Positions 40,307 to 48,746 of a DNA stretch of 64,000 bases are shown here, piece after piece. The position numbers and the translations under genes are program-made. Positions within the stretch are counted from its first letter, which is position 1. Every line of letters starts with the position of its first letter. The notes beneath the pieces were generated by a model. The model made no database searches. It was not told the DNA's origin and saw only the letters and a list, made by a program, of their open reading frames with translations. The stretch is from Nocardiopsis alba DSM 43377 (GTDB taxonomy: Bacteria > Actinomycetota > Actinomycetes > Streptosporangiales > Streptosporangiaceae). The stretch covers positions 1 to 64,000 of the forward strand of contig NZ_ANAC01000014.1 in NCBI RefSeq assembly GCF_000341225.1. The letters run 5' to 3'.

Positions 40307-41392
40307 GTGGACGAGTCCGCGCCCGAGCGCACCATGGCCCTGGGCCGGGACGGGGCGGCCCTGCCCGTGGACGCTCCGCCCGGAGAGTGCCGGATCGGGC
40401 TCTACCGGGAGGGCGAGACGGTGCGGAGCGCCTCCACCCTCGCCGAGGCCCGCGCGGCGCTGGACGGCGACGACCGTCCGATGGTCTGGATCGAGATGAC
40501 CGAGCCCGACCGGTCCCAGTTGTTGGAGGCCTCCCGGCTGTTCGACCTGCCGCTCCTGGCGGTGGAGGACGCGATCGTCGCCCACCAGCGGCCCAAGGCG
40601 GAGACCTACGGGGAGGTGCTGTTCCTGGTCCTGCGTCCGGCCGAGTACGACGAGGACCGGGAATCGGTGCGGATCGGCGAGATCCACGTCTTCGCCACCC
40701 ACGACCTCGTCATCACCATCCGACACGACACCCGGACCGACTTCGAAGGGATCCGGACCCGCCTGCGCGACGACCCCCGGATGGCCGGACACGGGGTCCT
40801 CGGGGTGGTCTACGCGGTCCTGGACCGGGTGGTGGACGACTACGCCCCCACCATCGCGGGGCTTCAGGACGACGTCGACGAGGTGGAGAGCCAGGTCTTC
40901 GCGGGGGAGAAGGGGGCCTCCCGGCGCACGTACCGGTTGGCCCGCGAGCTCATCCTCCTGCAACGCGCGGTCGATCCGCTCGGCCGGGTCCTGGACGAGC
41001 TCATGGTCCCTCTGGACCGGACCGGACACGGTGGTCCCGTGATCCGGGGGCCGCACGCCGGGATGCGCGACGAGCTGCGCGAGCACCTGCGCGACGTGGC
41101 CGACCACGTGACGGTCGCCCGTGAGCACGTGGACGGCTTCCGCCAGTTGTTGCAGAACATCATGTCGGTGGAGAGCAGCCTCGTCGACAGGGCGCAGAAC
41201 GAGGCGATGAAGAAGGTCTCCTCCTGGGGAGGCATCCTGGTGGTACCGACCCTCATCTCCTCGATCTACGGCATGAACATCGCCCCCCAGAGCGGCTTCC
41301 ACTGGATGTTCAGTTGGCCGCTCACCCTGGCGGGCATGGCGTTGGCCAGTCTCACGCTGTATCTGGTCTTCAAGCGCAACGACTGGCTCTGA
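40307..41392 (+). CDS. corA: CorA family magnesium/cobalt transporter
   Basis: A 361-residue CorA-type channel for divalent metal uptake. The cytoplasmic funnel domain (residues 1-300) includes LLAVEDAIVAHQRPKAETYG and LARELILLQRAVDPLGRVLD; two membrane helices end the protein, and the pore signature Gly-Met-Asn stands at the end of the first (TLISSIYGMNIAP). The last residues are FKRNDWL, basic as usual. The GTG start has GGGAGGACGACC upstream. It converges with the unknown coiled-coil gene with six bases between, leaving no room for a separate terminator. Confidence 0.92.
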   Translation: MDESAPERTMALGRDGAALPVDAPPGECRIGLYREGETVRSASTLAEARAALDGDDRPMVWIEMTEPDRSQLLEASRLFDLPLLAVEDAIVAHQRPKAETYGEVLFLVLRPAEYDEDRESVRIGEIHVFATHDLVITIRHDTRTDFEGIRTRLRDDPRMAGHGVLGVVYAVLDRVVDDYAPTIAGLQDDVDEVESQVFAGEKGASRRTYRLARELILLQRAVDPLGRVLDELMVPLDRTGHGGPVIRGPHAGMRDELREHLRDVADHVTVAREHVDGFRQLLQNIMSVESSLVDRAQNEAMKKVSSWGGILVVPTLISSIYGMNIAPQSGFHWMFSWPLTLAGMALASLTLYLVFKRNDWL

Positions 41393-41398
41393 GCCGGA

Positions 41399-42949
41399 TC
41401 AGACGGAGAGCATCCGCCGGATCTCTCGAAGGTCCCGTCGGGCGGCGTCGGTCTCCTCCTCGGCCTGGAGACGTCGGCGCCGCCACTCCTCGACGGCGCC
41501 GGCGATCCGCTCGTCCGTCCTGCGGCGCGCCTCCGCGATCGCGGCCTCTCCCTCGCCCCGTCCCTTGGTCGAGGAGTGGTGGGCCAGGACGGATCCGCCG
41601 AGCGAGACCAGGGTCAGGAACCACAGGAACCCGTTCATCGTGAACAGCGCCAGGAGTCCCAGCACGGCGGCGATGCCCAGGGTCACCCACACCATGCTCC
41701 GCGCGTCGCCTCCCGCGGTGTGGCGTTCGGAGATGAGCCCGCGCACCCGCTCGATCTGCCCCTGGTCGGCTCCGGCGGCGTCGATGGTGACGTCGACGCC
41801 CTGCGTGGACACCGTCGTCGTCTCGGGGAGAGGGGCGTTCAGGTCGGCCGCCAGACGTTCGGCGTCCTCCAACACCGTGGTCCGCTGGACGACCAGGGCG
41901 AAGGTGCGGCGGCGCAGCGGCGTGTCCGTCGAGGTGAGGTCGCGCTGGATCAGGGTGGCGACGTCGTCGGTCCCCTCGTTCCAATGGGGCGGTTCCACCT
42001 TCTCGCCGCCGTTCTCGATGGTGGCCCGGAGCGCGCGTGCCTCGGCCAGCAGAGGGGCCTCCTCCGGTCCGCCCTCCTCCACCAGCAGCCGCAGGGTCTC
42101 CTTGAGGAAGTCGACGCTGGCCTGATCGGGGGCGAGCACCCGATCGGGTTCGTCCTCGCCGTTCGGCCCGGTGACGTGGGAGACCTGCTCCCGCAGCCGG
42201 CCCAGGGCCTTCGCCGTACGAGAACGTACGGCGAAGGGGTCCTTGGAGGGGGTGCGACCCCGGCCCCCGGAGGTGGAGGGTGCGGTGGCGGACCAGGCCT
42301 CGACGGTCGCGACCCGCGCGTCCTCGGCGGACCAGTGGCGCAGGGTCGACAACAGGAGGTGTTCGCGGGCGTCGTCGCCGAAGGAGCCGTCCGCGCTCAA
42401 CAGCCACAGGGCCCGCTGAACCCGGGTGGGGCGCACCTCGGGGAGGGGCAGGTGGGGCAGGAGTTCGGTCGCGGCGCCCGAACCGAGCAGGTGGGCGTTC
42501 TCCGAGCTGGTGAGCGCGGTGGCCAGGGCGGTGAAACCCAAGGCCCGTTCCCGGTCGATCTCGGCGGCCTCGGCGAAACGCGCCCGTGCCCGGGGCAGGT
42601 CGCCGTTGAGCAGGTGGTGCAGCCCGCGGGCGGCCGGGACCAGCCAGTAGCCCGGGACGTCGTCCAGACGCAGTTCTCCGAGGAAGGCGCCGTCGAGCAT
42701 CTGGAGGGTGCGATGGCGGGTGATGGCCATACCGTCGAACAGGGAGAGGGTGACGCGCAGGTCGCTGAGTTCGATGAAGGCGTCCAGGGTGGCCGAGACC
42801 CGGTCCAGCCGTTGTCCCAGATCGCCCTTGAGATGACTCAGTTCCGACCGCATGCGTTTGCGGTCCTGGGTCATCTGCGAATACGCGGAACCCAGACTCT
42901 CCTCCAGGTCCCTGATCCGCACGTTCTGCGAGTAATCGATCCAACTCAT
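41399..42949 (-). CDS. Unknown coiled-coil/TPR-like protein with C-terminal membrane hairpin
   Basis: A 516-residue protein I do not recognise. It begins with a coiled coil (residues 1-60, SQNVRIRDLEESLGSAYSQM; QRLDRVSATLDAFIELSDLR). The middle is helical with a TPR-like stretch (HHLLNGDLPRARARFAEAAE; LGFTALATALTSSENAHLLG). Near residues 440-475 two close hydrophobic spans occur (MVWVTLGIAAVLGLLALF; LWFLTLVSLGGSVLA), and it ends in a basic coiled coil (DERIAGAVEEWRRRRLQAEE). The ATG at 42949 has GAAAGG upstream; a longer open frame is not supported. A TetR gene is divergent, with a palindrome between that may control both. The architecture suggests a membrane-tethered scaffold, but this is inference. 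Confidence 0.7.
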   Translation of the reverse strand: MSWIDYSQNVRIRDLEESLGSAYSQMTQDRKRMRSELSHLKGDLGQRLDRVSATLDAFIELSDLRVTLSLFDGMAITRHRTLQMLDGAFLGELRLDDVPGYWLVPAARGLHHLLNGDLPRARARFAEAAEIDRERALGFTALATALTSSENAHLLGSGAATELLPHLPLPEVRPTRVQRALWLLSADGSFGDDAREHLLLSTLRHWSAEDARVATVEAWSATAPSTSGGRGRTPSKDPFAVRSRTAKALGRLREQVSHVTGPNGEDEPDRVLAPDQASVDFLKETLRLLVEEGGPEEAPLLAEARALRATIENGGEKVEPPHWNEGTDDVATLIQRDLTSTDTPLRRRTFALVVQRTTVLEDAERLAADLNAPLPETTTVSTQGVDVTIDAAGADQGQIERVRGLISERHTAGGDARSMVWVTLGIAAVLGLLALFTMNGFLWFLTLVSLGGSVLAHHSSTKGRGEGEAAIAEARRRTDERIAGAVEEWRRRRLQAEEETDAARRDLREIRRMLSV

Positions 42950-43158
42950 GCCCGGTATCGCCTTTCTTCGCGTGCCTGAGGGAGGGGGCGCGCCGGTGAC
43001 TGTGACGTACGGGAGGGTCGGGAAGGTTCTCCGGTGGCGTGGTCGTCGTCCAGTCGTGATCATGGCGGTGGTGGGGGAGAACGGGCCGGTGGCGGGGCCC
43101 TTGCGCCCTCGAGAGCGGGCGGAAAGGGTCTTTCGGCCTCCACAGGTCTGCTTCCGAC

Positions 43159-43175
43159 GCCAACGTCGTGTTGGC
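43159..43175. promoter_or_regulatory. Candidate TetR operator
   Basis: GCCAAC, five bases, GTTGGC: a perfect dyad in the 284-base gap between the divergent TetR and unknown coiled-coil genes. Confidence 0.45.
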
Positions 43176-43233
43176 ATACATGCCGTTCTGCGGCAAGCTG
43201 GGGGAGTCGGACACACAAGGGCTGTGAGGGCTC

Positions 43234-43878
43234 ATGACGGACGGAACGGGTATGGCGGCGCCTGGCGGTTCGAACGCGGGAACCAGCGGGAGTCTGCGTG
43301 CCACGCAGAGGATGCTCCAGTTGCAGAACAGTCTGGTGGAGCTACTGCGGACCAAGCCCTTCGGTCAGATCACCTACAAGGAGATCACCGAGGGCGTCGA
43401 CATCGACCGTTCCACCGTCTACCGCTACTACAACCACAAGAACCAGGTGTTGCGGGCCGCGGTGGACGTACGTCTGACGGCCTTCGCCTCCCAGGTGGAC
43501 CTGACCTTCGGGCGGATGGAATCGATCGACGGCTACATGGGGCGTCTGGTGGACTCCTGGATCGCGTTGTGGGAGGAGTCGGGGGGCCTGCTGGCCGCGG
43601 CCTCCGGGCTCGGGGTCGAGCCCGGACCCCAGCGCGACTGGTGGCGTGAACGGATCGGGCCGTGGATCGAAGCGGTCCGGGAGGCGATCGAGGTCGCCCG
43701 TTTCGTGGAGGAGCTGCCCAAGGACGGGCGTCCGGCCGAGCCTCTGGCGGAGATGACGGTGGGCCTGTGCCTGTCGACCTTCAACAACGAGCTGGCCGTG
43801 GAGCACACCGACGAGCGCCGAGTGATGGTCCGAGACCTTCTCCTGGACGCGATCCTGCGGACCATGGGTCGTAGGTGA
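43234..43878 (+). CDS. TetR family transcriptional regulator
   Basis: A 214-residue regulator. The helix-turn-helix is in residues 22-68 (ATQRMLQLQNSLVELLRTKP; YKEITEGVDIDRSTVYRYYN), with the typical TetR YRYYNHK turn; the rest is a helical ligand domain (VDLTFGRMESIDGYMGRLVD; WWRERIGPWIEAVREAIEVA). The first 20 residues are a Gly/Ser/Thr-rich lead. GAGGG precedes the ATG. It is divergent from the coiled-coil/membrane protein gene, and the dyad at 43159-43175 lies between. This layout usually means the regulator represses itself and the divergent gene. Confidence 0.88.
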   Translation: MTDGTGMAAPGGSNAGTSGSLRATQRMLQLQNSLVELLRTKPFGQITYKEITEGVDIDRSTVYRYYNHKNQVLRAAVDVRLTAFASQVDLTFGRMESIDGYMGRLVDSWIALWEESGGLLAAASGLGVEPGPQRDWWRERIGPWIEAVREAIEVARFVEELPKDGRPAEPLAEMTVGLCLSTFNNELAVEHTDERRVMVRDLLLDAILRTMGRR

Positions 43879-43885
43879 GGGTCGC

Positions 43886-44113
43886 TCAGCCGCGGGTGCG
43901 GGCCACCTCTCCGAAGGCGCCGACCACCGCGCCGAGGGCGAACATGGAGGCCTCCTCCTCGTCCATGTGGACGATGCCGGCGGGCACCCGGACCCGGTAG
44001 GGCTTGTCCTCCTGAGGGAGGATCTCCAGGCCGTCGATGATGCCCTGGCCCTCCAGCATGAGGAGGGCCTCACCGACCCGCCCGGTACGGTCTCCCCGCG
44101 CCCATATCGACAT
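43886..44113 (-). CDS. Small conserved-looking protein, leaderless gene
   Basis: A 75-residue soluble protein with no recognised domain (MSIWARGDRTGRVGEALLML; PYRVRVPAGIVHMDEEEASM). Its composition and codon use are normal for the genome. The start is supported by TAGGGT ending six bases before the ATG with no ribosome site between, the pattern of a leaderless transcript. It converges with the TetR gene (seven bases apart). Conserved short proteins of this kind in actinobacteria are often DUF families; I cannot name this one. Confidence 0.6.
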   Translation of the reverse strand: MSIWARGDRTGRVGEALLMLEGQGIIDGLEILPQEDKPYRVRVPAGIVHMDEEEASMFALGAVVGAFGEVARTRG

Positions 44114-44119
44114 ACGTTC

Positions 44120-44125
44120 ACCCTA
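44120..44125 (-). promoter_or_regulatory. Leaderless-type -10 box
   Basis: TAGGGT on the minus strand, six bases before the ATG at 44113. Confidence 0.5.
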
Positions 44126-44323
44126 ACTACGGTGTGGGGGCCGAAGGCGGAGCCGACCTTGTCGGGAGGCCGGACGAGGTGTGAACGGTCGGCGGTTCCA
44201 TGACAAAGCGAACCCGACCTGGAATTCCCGCTTCGTCTTCGTCCGTCGTACCCGGATTCGAGGTGGCGACCGCGTTTTCCAGTGATATCACCGGCGGTGC
44301 AGTTGCACGTGCATGTTCATGTG

Positions 44324-44347
44324 TGTATGGCCGGATCCGGCCATACA
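44324..44347. other. Perfect 24-base palindrome
   Basis: TGTATGGCCGGA followed with no spacer by its exact reverse complement. The centre is GGATCC. It is far longer than chance allows in this length of DNA. Possible roles: operator, cruciform or cleavage-site relic. Confidence 0.8.
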
Positions 44348-44555
44348 GGCCCGATTCGGCCCGGCTTCCCGGGTGGACGGCTCGGCACGGGGAACGGGGC
44401 GACCGGGACGTCACAAGAAGGGAATCTACACCACAAAAGACGCGTAACTTCGCATGGTCGCCCTTTCTTTGAAAAGACCATGCAGGAGGGGTGAAAACGT
44501 CTGGGATTCCCCGGAGTCGACGCTTCGAGGGCGTGGAGTTCCGTAGGGTGGTCCC

Positions 44556-44571
44556 CGCGCGGATCCGCGCG
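44556..44571. other. 16-base palindrome
   Basis: CGCGCGGATCCGCGCG, perfect, also centred on GGATCC, 12 bases after a TAGGGT box at 44543-44548. High GC makes such palindromes likelier by chance. Confidence 0.5.
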
Positions 44572-44803
44572 AACGCCGGTGCGGGACGCGGTGGACGGGT
44601 GCCCCGCACCGGCCCGACGTCCGGGCATGGGAGAGCCCGGCCCGAAGACGGGCGAGGGCGTACGGAACGGGGGAGCGGGGATCCGCGTGAGCGGGGGAGG
44701 GCCCGGTGAGGACCGTCGGAGGGACACGACGTGGTCGGACCGGGAAGAGGCCGTGGGGGACGGCGGGGCGGCGCGCGGCACCGCCCGGAGGAACGGGGCG
44801 GGA

Positions 44804-44840
44804 CGTCGGCGGGCGCGTTCTGGGCCGGCACCCGCCGACG
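44804..44840 (-). terminator. Terminator after the 30-residue membrane protein gene
   Basis: A perfect ten-base stem (CGTCGGCGGG) with a 17-base loop, 15 bases beyond the stop. Confidence 0.55.
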
Positions 44841-44854
44841 GCCCTCGGCGTCGT

Positions 44855-44947
44855 CTAGCGGGTCTTGACGACGGTCGCGATGAGGCCGGAGATGATCATC
44901 ATCGAAAGGCTGATGATCATGAGCACGAACCCGATGGTTCCGATCAT
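44855..44947 (-). CDS. 30-residue single-span membrane protein
   Basis: A tiny ORF with good signals at both ends. GAAGGAAA stands six to seven bases before the ATG at 44947, and a terminator hairpin follows the stop. The product starts MIGTIGFVLMIISLSMMIIS and ends GLIATVVKTR: one hydrophobic helix almost its whole length with a basic C-terminal end, so it should sit in the membrane with that end inside. It is poor in GC-rich codons only because it is rich in Ile and Met. Small proteins like this act as transporter or kinase partners or as type I toxins; nothing here decides between them. No antisense RNA gene is evident. Confidence 0.6.
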   Translation of the reverse strand: MIGTIGFVLMIISLSMMIISGLIATVVKTR

Positions 44948-45109
44948 GGTGTTTCCTTCACTTGTCGTCCCCGCGCGCCGTGGGCCGTTCCCCGGCGCCC
45001 GGCACACCGGGCCACCCGGGGTCTCGGGCGCGGCGTTACCTCTTCGGTGGTTCACCCTATCTCGCCGCCACCGGGACACCATGTCGGGTACCGCCCTGAC
45101 CAGCGTGGT

Positions 45110-45883
45110 TCAGGTCTCGTCCCAGAACCGCCGGTAGGTGTCGCAGAGCCAACGGTCGACACGGTCGGTGTCCGGCGAGGCGGGCAGGTCGGAGGTGCGG
45201 CACAGGTCGACCAGACGCTCCTCCAGTTCTCGCGTGCGCTCCAGGGCCTCGGTACGGGTGCGTTCGCCGCGTCGCAGCTCCAACAACCAGGAACGCTCGG
45301 GCTCGGGCATGGGCAGGGTGATGGAGCCGGTCTCCATCAACTCGACGCCCTGGAGCCCGAGACGCACCATGTGGTACGCGTACTTGGTGTCGAACCCGTG
45401 GACCTCGACGAGTTCGGGACGGTTGGTGTGCCGGCCGCCCCGCACCCCCTCCATGCGTTCCCTCTGGGCCCGCAGGTAGCCCAGGAACCGTTCCCCGGCC
45501 CTGCGGGACAGCAGCCGGTGGCCCTCGGCCCGCAGTTCGCGCCCCACGGAGGTGATGGTGACGATCTCGTCCTCGGGAACGAACAGCGGCAGCAGGACGG
45601 TCGGGTTGCCCTCCAACGCCAGACGGGTCCACTTGCGCAGCGAGTAGACGGTCAGATCCAGGTCGCCCTCGCCGGAGCGGGTGTGCTCGGGACGGCTGTG
45701 GTGGATGTACTGCTCGAAGGAGCGCAGACCGATGACGTACTCGGGCGGTTCCACGCAGATGCCCATCTCGTCACGGTCGGAGACCCCGTCGAGGTTCAGG
45801 CCGTGGGCGGCCGAACCGACCTGACAGCGCAGGACGGTCCCCTGGGCGGCGATACGGGCGAACTCCTCGCTCGAATGTCTCAT
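45110..45883 (-). CDS. Predicted nucleotidyltransferase (RlaP/COG3541-like)
   Basis: A 257-residue protein of the DNA polymerase beta-type nucleotidyltransferase superfamily. The active-site strand is CQVGSAAHGLNLDGVSDRDEMGICVEP: the Gly-Ser pair and the two acidic residues (Asp-x-Asp, here SDRDEMG) that hold the metal and nucleotide. A helical C-terminal part follows (GERFLGYLRAQRERMEGVRG; FDTKYAYHMVRLGLQGVELM). This group (MJ1435/YcgL type) is common in phage and bacterial genomes as RNA or protein nucleotidyltransferases; RlaP repairs RNA ends. The ATG at 45883 has GTGGAGGAGG upstream. No toxin-antitoxin partner is beside it. Confidence 0.82.
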   Translation of the reverse strand: MRHSSEEFARIAAQGTVLRCQVGSAAHGLNLDGVSDRDEMGICVEPPEYVIGLRSFEQYIHHSRPEHTRSGEGDLDLTVYSLRKWTRLALEGNPTVLLPLFVPEDEIVTITSVGRELRAEGHRLLSRRAGERFLGYLRAQRERMEGVRGGRHTNRPELVEVHGFDTKYAYHMVRLGLQGVELMETGSITLPMPEPERSWLLELRRGERTRTEALERTRELEERLVDLCRTSDLPASPDTDRVDRWLCDTYRRFWDET

Positions 45884-45942
45884 GGGCCTCCTCCACGGGC
45901 GTGTCACGGTGTTCGCAACCTACCGGGGTCGGGACGCCGGAG

Positions 45943-45961
45943 ACGACCGGTTTTCGGTCGT
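45943..45961 (-). terminator. Terminator after the PucR gene
   Basis: ACGACCG/CGGTCGT with a loop of five (GTTTT), 18 bases beyond the stop. Confidence 0.45.
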
Positions 45962-45978
45962 GGGGCGCCCGCCCGGGG

Positions 45979-47130
45979 TCACCGTTCCGGGGCGGCCCGG
46001 TGGTCGGCGAACAGGACCAGGGCCCGCGCGGCCTGCGACGGAACGGTCAGATCCAGCCCGGTGACCTCGCGGAAGGTCTGGAGCCGGTTGACCACGGTGT
46101 TGCGGTGGCAGTACAGGGAGGCCGCGGCGGCCTTGACCGACCCCGTGGCCGTGTAGTGGGCGAGGGTCTCCAACAACCGTGCGCGCGCGTCGGGTTCGAG
46201 GGCCGCCATCCGTTCGACCGGCTCCCGCCCGAACCCGGGCAGCAGGGCGCCCACCTGATCGCGGGCCAGGGCGGTCCACACGTCCTCCTGCCGGACCATC
46301 CCCTCGTTCCGACGGGCGTAGCGGGCCATGATCCGCGTCGCCTCGACCGCCGCCGGAACCTCGGCGAGCCCCCGCGTACCGGTGATCGTCGCTCCGGTGG
46401 TGTCGGCCGGCAGGACGGGACGGCGTACACGGCCCGGTTCCAGGACCAGGGCCACCCCGTCGTCGAACTCCCAGGCCAGGCACCCGTTGCGGGAGAGGTC
46501 GAGGGCGTCGGTGCGATGGACGCGCTCCGGCGGCAGCCGGACGAAGGACACCTCGAAGACCCCGTCCAGGGGCAGCCCCAGCACCGGGGCGACCTCGACC
46601 GCGACCTGCGGCGCGCGCTCCCCGGCGCTGAGCAGACGGGCGAAGGCCCGGGTGGCCGCCGCCCGGGAGTCGTGCTCCAAGGAGGCGCGTTCTTCGAGGA
46701 AGGCGGCCTGGACGTCGCTGATGTACTGCTCGACCGTCTCCAGGACCTCCTCCACGTGCAGGACGAGGGTGGGGGCCGAGTCGGCGCCGCCGGCGCGTAC
46801 CAGGCCGGCCCACAGGACCCGGAAGTCCAGCCGCACCGCCTCCAGCAGATCCTCGCGGGCCACGCCCTGGCGGGCCCGACGTACCCCGAGCCGGGTCGAC
46901 AGATCGCGCAGCCGTTCGGGCACGGGCAGACCGGCGATCCGGTGGGTGAGCAGGTCGAACGTGTCGACGGCGGTCTGGCGCAGGTCGTCGGCGGGGATGA
47001 CGCCGTCGTCGTAACGGCCCATGGAGCGGAGCCGCTCCAGGAAGTCCTCCACCAGTCCGTCGCGGTCACGGGCCAGCAGTTCGAGCATGCCGGGCCAGGA
47101 ACGCGGCCCCTCCTGTCCGGGGTCGGTCAC
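45979..47130 (-). CDS. PucR family transcriptional regulator
   Basis: A 383-residue regulator of the PucR/CdaR class. The C-terminal helix-turn-helix is clear (LLETLAHYTATGSVKAAAAS; LYCHRNTVVNRLQTFREVTG), preceded by a GGDEF-like regulatory region (AWEFDDGVALVLEPGRVRRP) and an N-terminal helical domain that resembles RsbR N-terminal folds. PucR regulators usually control purine, allantoin, polyol or amine breakdown. GAGGAGGTG gives a strong ribosome site for the GTG at 47130. It is divergent from the M20 amidohydrolase gene, with the MHS transporter and a second hydrolase behind it, so it is the likely regulator of this small catabolic cluster. Confidence 0.88.
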   Translation of the reverse strand: MTDPGQEGPRSWPGMLELLARDRDGLVEDFLERLRSMGRYDDGVIPADDLRQTAVDTFDLLTHRIAGLPVPERLRDLSTRLGVRRARQGVAREDLLEAVRLDFRVLWAGLVRAGGADSAPTLVLHVEEVLETVEQYISDVQAAFLEERASLEHDSRAAATRAFARLLSAGERAPQVAVEVAPVLGLPLDGVFEVSFVRLPPERVHRTDALDLSRNGCLAWEFDDGVALVLEPGRVRRPVLPADTTGATITGTRGLAEVPAAVEATRIMARYARRNEGMVRQEDVWTALARDQVGALLPGFGREPVERMAALEPDARARLLETLAHYTATGSVKAAAASLYCHRNTVVNRLQTFREVTGLDLTVPSQAARALVLFADHRAAPER

Positions 47131-47363
47131 GACGCACCTCCTCGGTCTTCCACGCGGGCCGGACCGGCCTTCACCTCCGATGGTGTCATGTTCCGGAAGG
47201 CCCGGGCCCCGGACCTGGTCATGTGCACAGCGGCCGCTGGAAAACGTGTGTGGATGTCGATTGAGCGGTACGGGTGGACGAGCAGACCATGGGAAGAGGC
47301 CCCGGGCCCGTCCGGCGGTCGCCGACCACCGGACACCACCGTTCCCTTCTGAGAGGAATACCC

Positions 47364-48671
47364 ATGACCTCGTCCGCGCGGGAAGTGCCGTCGTCGACCG
47401 AAGGTTCGGACGCCGACACCCGTTTCCTGGAGGACTTCCGGTCCATGAGCGCCTTCGGCGCCACCCCTTCGGGAGGGGTCGACCGCCAGGCGGCCACCGA
47501 ACCCGACATCGCCCAGCGCCGCTGGTTGGCGGAGCTGCTGGAGGAGAAGGGGATGCGGGTGGTCTACGACCGCATCGGCAACCAGTTCGGGCTGGTGGAG
47601 CGGGTCCCCGGCGCCCCGTACGTGGTGGTCGGCTCCCACATGGACTCCCAGCCCACGGCGGGTCGCTTCGACGGCGCCTACGGTGTGCTGGCCGCGGCCC
47701 ACGCGGTGGATCGCGCCGCCCGGAGCGACGAGGCCGAGGGGGCCTCCCCCGAGTACAACCTCGCGGTCGTCAACTGGTTCAACGAGGAGGGGTCGCGCTT
47801 CGCCCCGTCCATGATGGGCAGCGCCGTCTACACCGGAAAGCTCCCGCTGGAGACGGCCCTGGCCGTACGGGACCGGGCCGGGGTGTCGGTGGGCGAGGCG
47901 CTGGCCCCCACCGGCTTCCTGGGCGAGACCGACGGACCCGAGGCCGCCTTCTGCGCGGAGATCCACATCGAGCAGGGACGCGTCCTGGAGCGCTCCGGCA
48001 CCACGATCGGTCTGGTCGAGGCCTGCTGGGCGGCCCGCAAGTACCGGGTCGTCGTCAACGGCGAACAGGCGCACTCGGGGGCGACGGTGATGGAGGACCG
48101 GCGTGACGCCCTGCTGGGCGCCTCCCTCCTCGTGGTCGCCGCGCGCGAGCTGGCCGACCGTTTCCCCGGCGTGCTGCACACCGCCGTGGGCAGCATGGAC
48201 GTCTACCCCAACTCCCCGGTCGTGGTGGCCTCCAAGGTCGAGCTCCTGCTGGACCTGCGGGCCGACGACGAGGAGGTGCTGGCCGAGGCCGACCGGATTC
48301 TGCGGGAACAGGTCATCGGGGTCGAGGAGACCGCGAAGGTGTCGGTGGACCTGCACCTCTCCCACGCCTGGGGGATCGACCCCTATCAGCCCGAGGGGGT
48401 GAGTCTGGCCAGGTCCGGGGCCGAGCGTCTGGGCCTGAGCCACCAGAGGATCAGGACCGTGGCCGGACACGACTCGGTCAACATGAAGGGCCACGTGCCC
48501 ACGGTGATGCTCTTCGTCCCCTCGGTTGAGGGGATCTCCCACAACGAGGGCGAGTACACCGAGGACGGCGACATGCTGGCCGGACTGGCGATGCTCACCG
48601 AGGTGGTCCGCCGGTTGGGCGCGGGGGAGCTCCCCTCCACCGGCGTCTATGACCCGGCCGCTCAGGGCTGA
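47364..48671 (+). CDS. M20 family Zn-dependent amidohydrolase (hydantoinase/carbamoylase, allantoate amidohydrolase type)
   Basis: A 435-residue enzyme that hydrolyses an N-carbamoyl amino acid, allantoate or ureidoglycolate to release ammonia. The metal site is complete: His-Asp in VVVGSHMDSQPTAGRFDGAY, Glu-Glu in WFNEEGSRFAPSMMGS, His in AEIHIEQG and His near the end (EGISHNEGEYT). The wording GSHMDSQPTAGRFDG is typical of the AmaB/HyuC/AllC branch. The ATG at 47364 has GAGAGG upstream. It is divergent from the PucR gene. The substrate within the branch cannot be decided; the neighbouring amidohydrolase and PucR point to purine or pyrimidine degradation. Confidence 0.9.
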   Translation: MTSSAREVPSSTEGSDADTRFLEDFRSMSAFGATPSGGVDRQAATEPDIAQRRWLAELLEEKGMRVVYDRIGNQFGLVERVPGAPYVVVGSHMDSQPTAGRFDGAYGVLAAAHAVDRAARSDEAEGASPEYNLAVVNWFNEEGSRFAPSMMGSAVYTGKLPLETALAVRDRAGVSVGEALAPTGFLGETDGPEAAFCAEIHIEQGRVLERSGTTIGLVEACWAARKYRVVVNGEQAHSGATVMEDRRDALLGASLLVVAARELADRFPGVLHTAVGSMDVYPNSPVVVASKVELLLDLRADDEEVLAEADRILREQVIGVEETAKVSVDLHLSHAWGIDPYQPEGVSLARSGAERLGLSHQRIRTVAGHDSVNMKGHVPTVMLFVPSVEGISHNEGEYTEDGDMLAGLAMLTEVVRRLGAGELPSTGVYDPAAQG

Positions 48672-48691
48672 GCCCGAGGGCACGTACGAGT

Positions 48692-48728
48692 GCGGGCCCC
48701 GTAGGGAACGTCTCCCTACGGGGCCCGC
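48692..48728. terminator. Bidirectional terminator between M20 and MHS genes
   Basis: A perfect 16-base stem (GCGGGCCCCGTAGGGA) with a five-base loop between the convergent stops. Confidence 0.78.
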
Positions 48729-48746
48729 TCGTGTGACGGGGCCGGG

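Larger units (their letters stand above)
44114..44854. other. 741-base region without a convincing gene
   Basis: It holds a perfect 24-base palindrome (44324-44347), a 16-base palindrome (44556-44571), TGCACGTGCA at 44304-44313, and the terminator of the 30-residue protein gene. A 72-codon Arg/Gly-rich ORF at 44491-44709 has AGGAGG right against its GTG, but the spacing is too short and the sequence looks like noise. Confidence 0.5.

Noticed and set aside
44200..44472. A 90-codon ORF over the 24-base palindrome
   Set aside because: No ribosome site, poor codon bias, and the palindrome is better explained as noncoding.
44491..44709. A 72-codon Arg/Gly-rich ORF after AGGAGG
   Set aside because: The Shine-Dalgarno sequence touches the GTG, the composition is that of random high-GC DNA, and no structure is visible.
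45110..45883. Nucleotidyltransferase as the toxin or antitoxin of a MNT/HEPN pair
   Set aside because: It is far larger than MNT antitoxins and no HEPN partner gene lies beside it.
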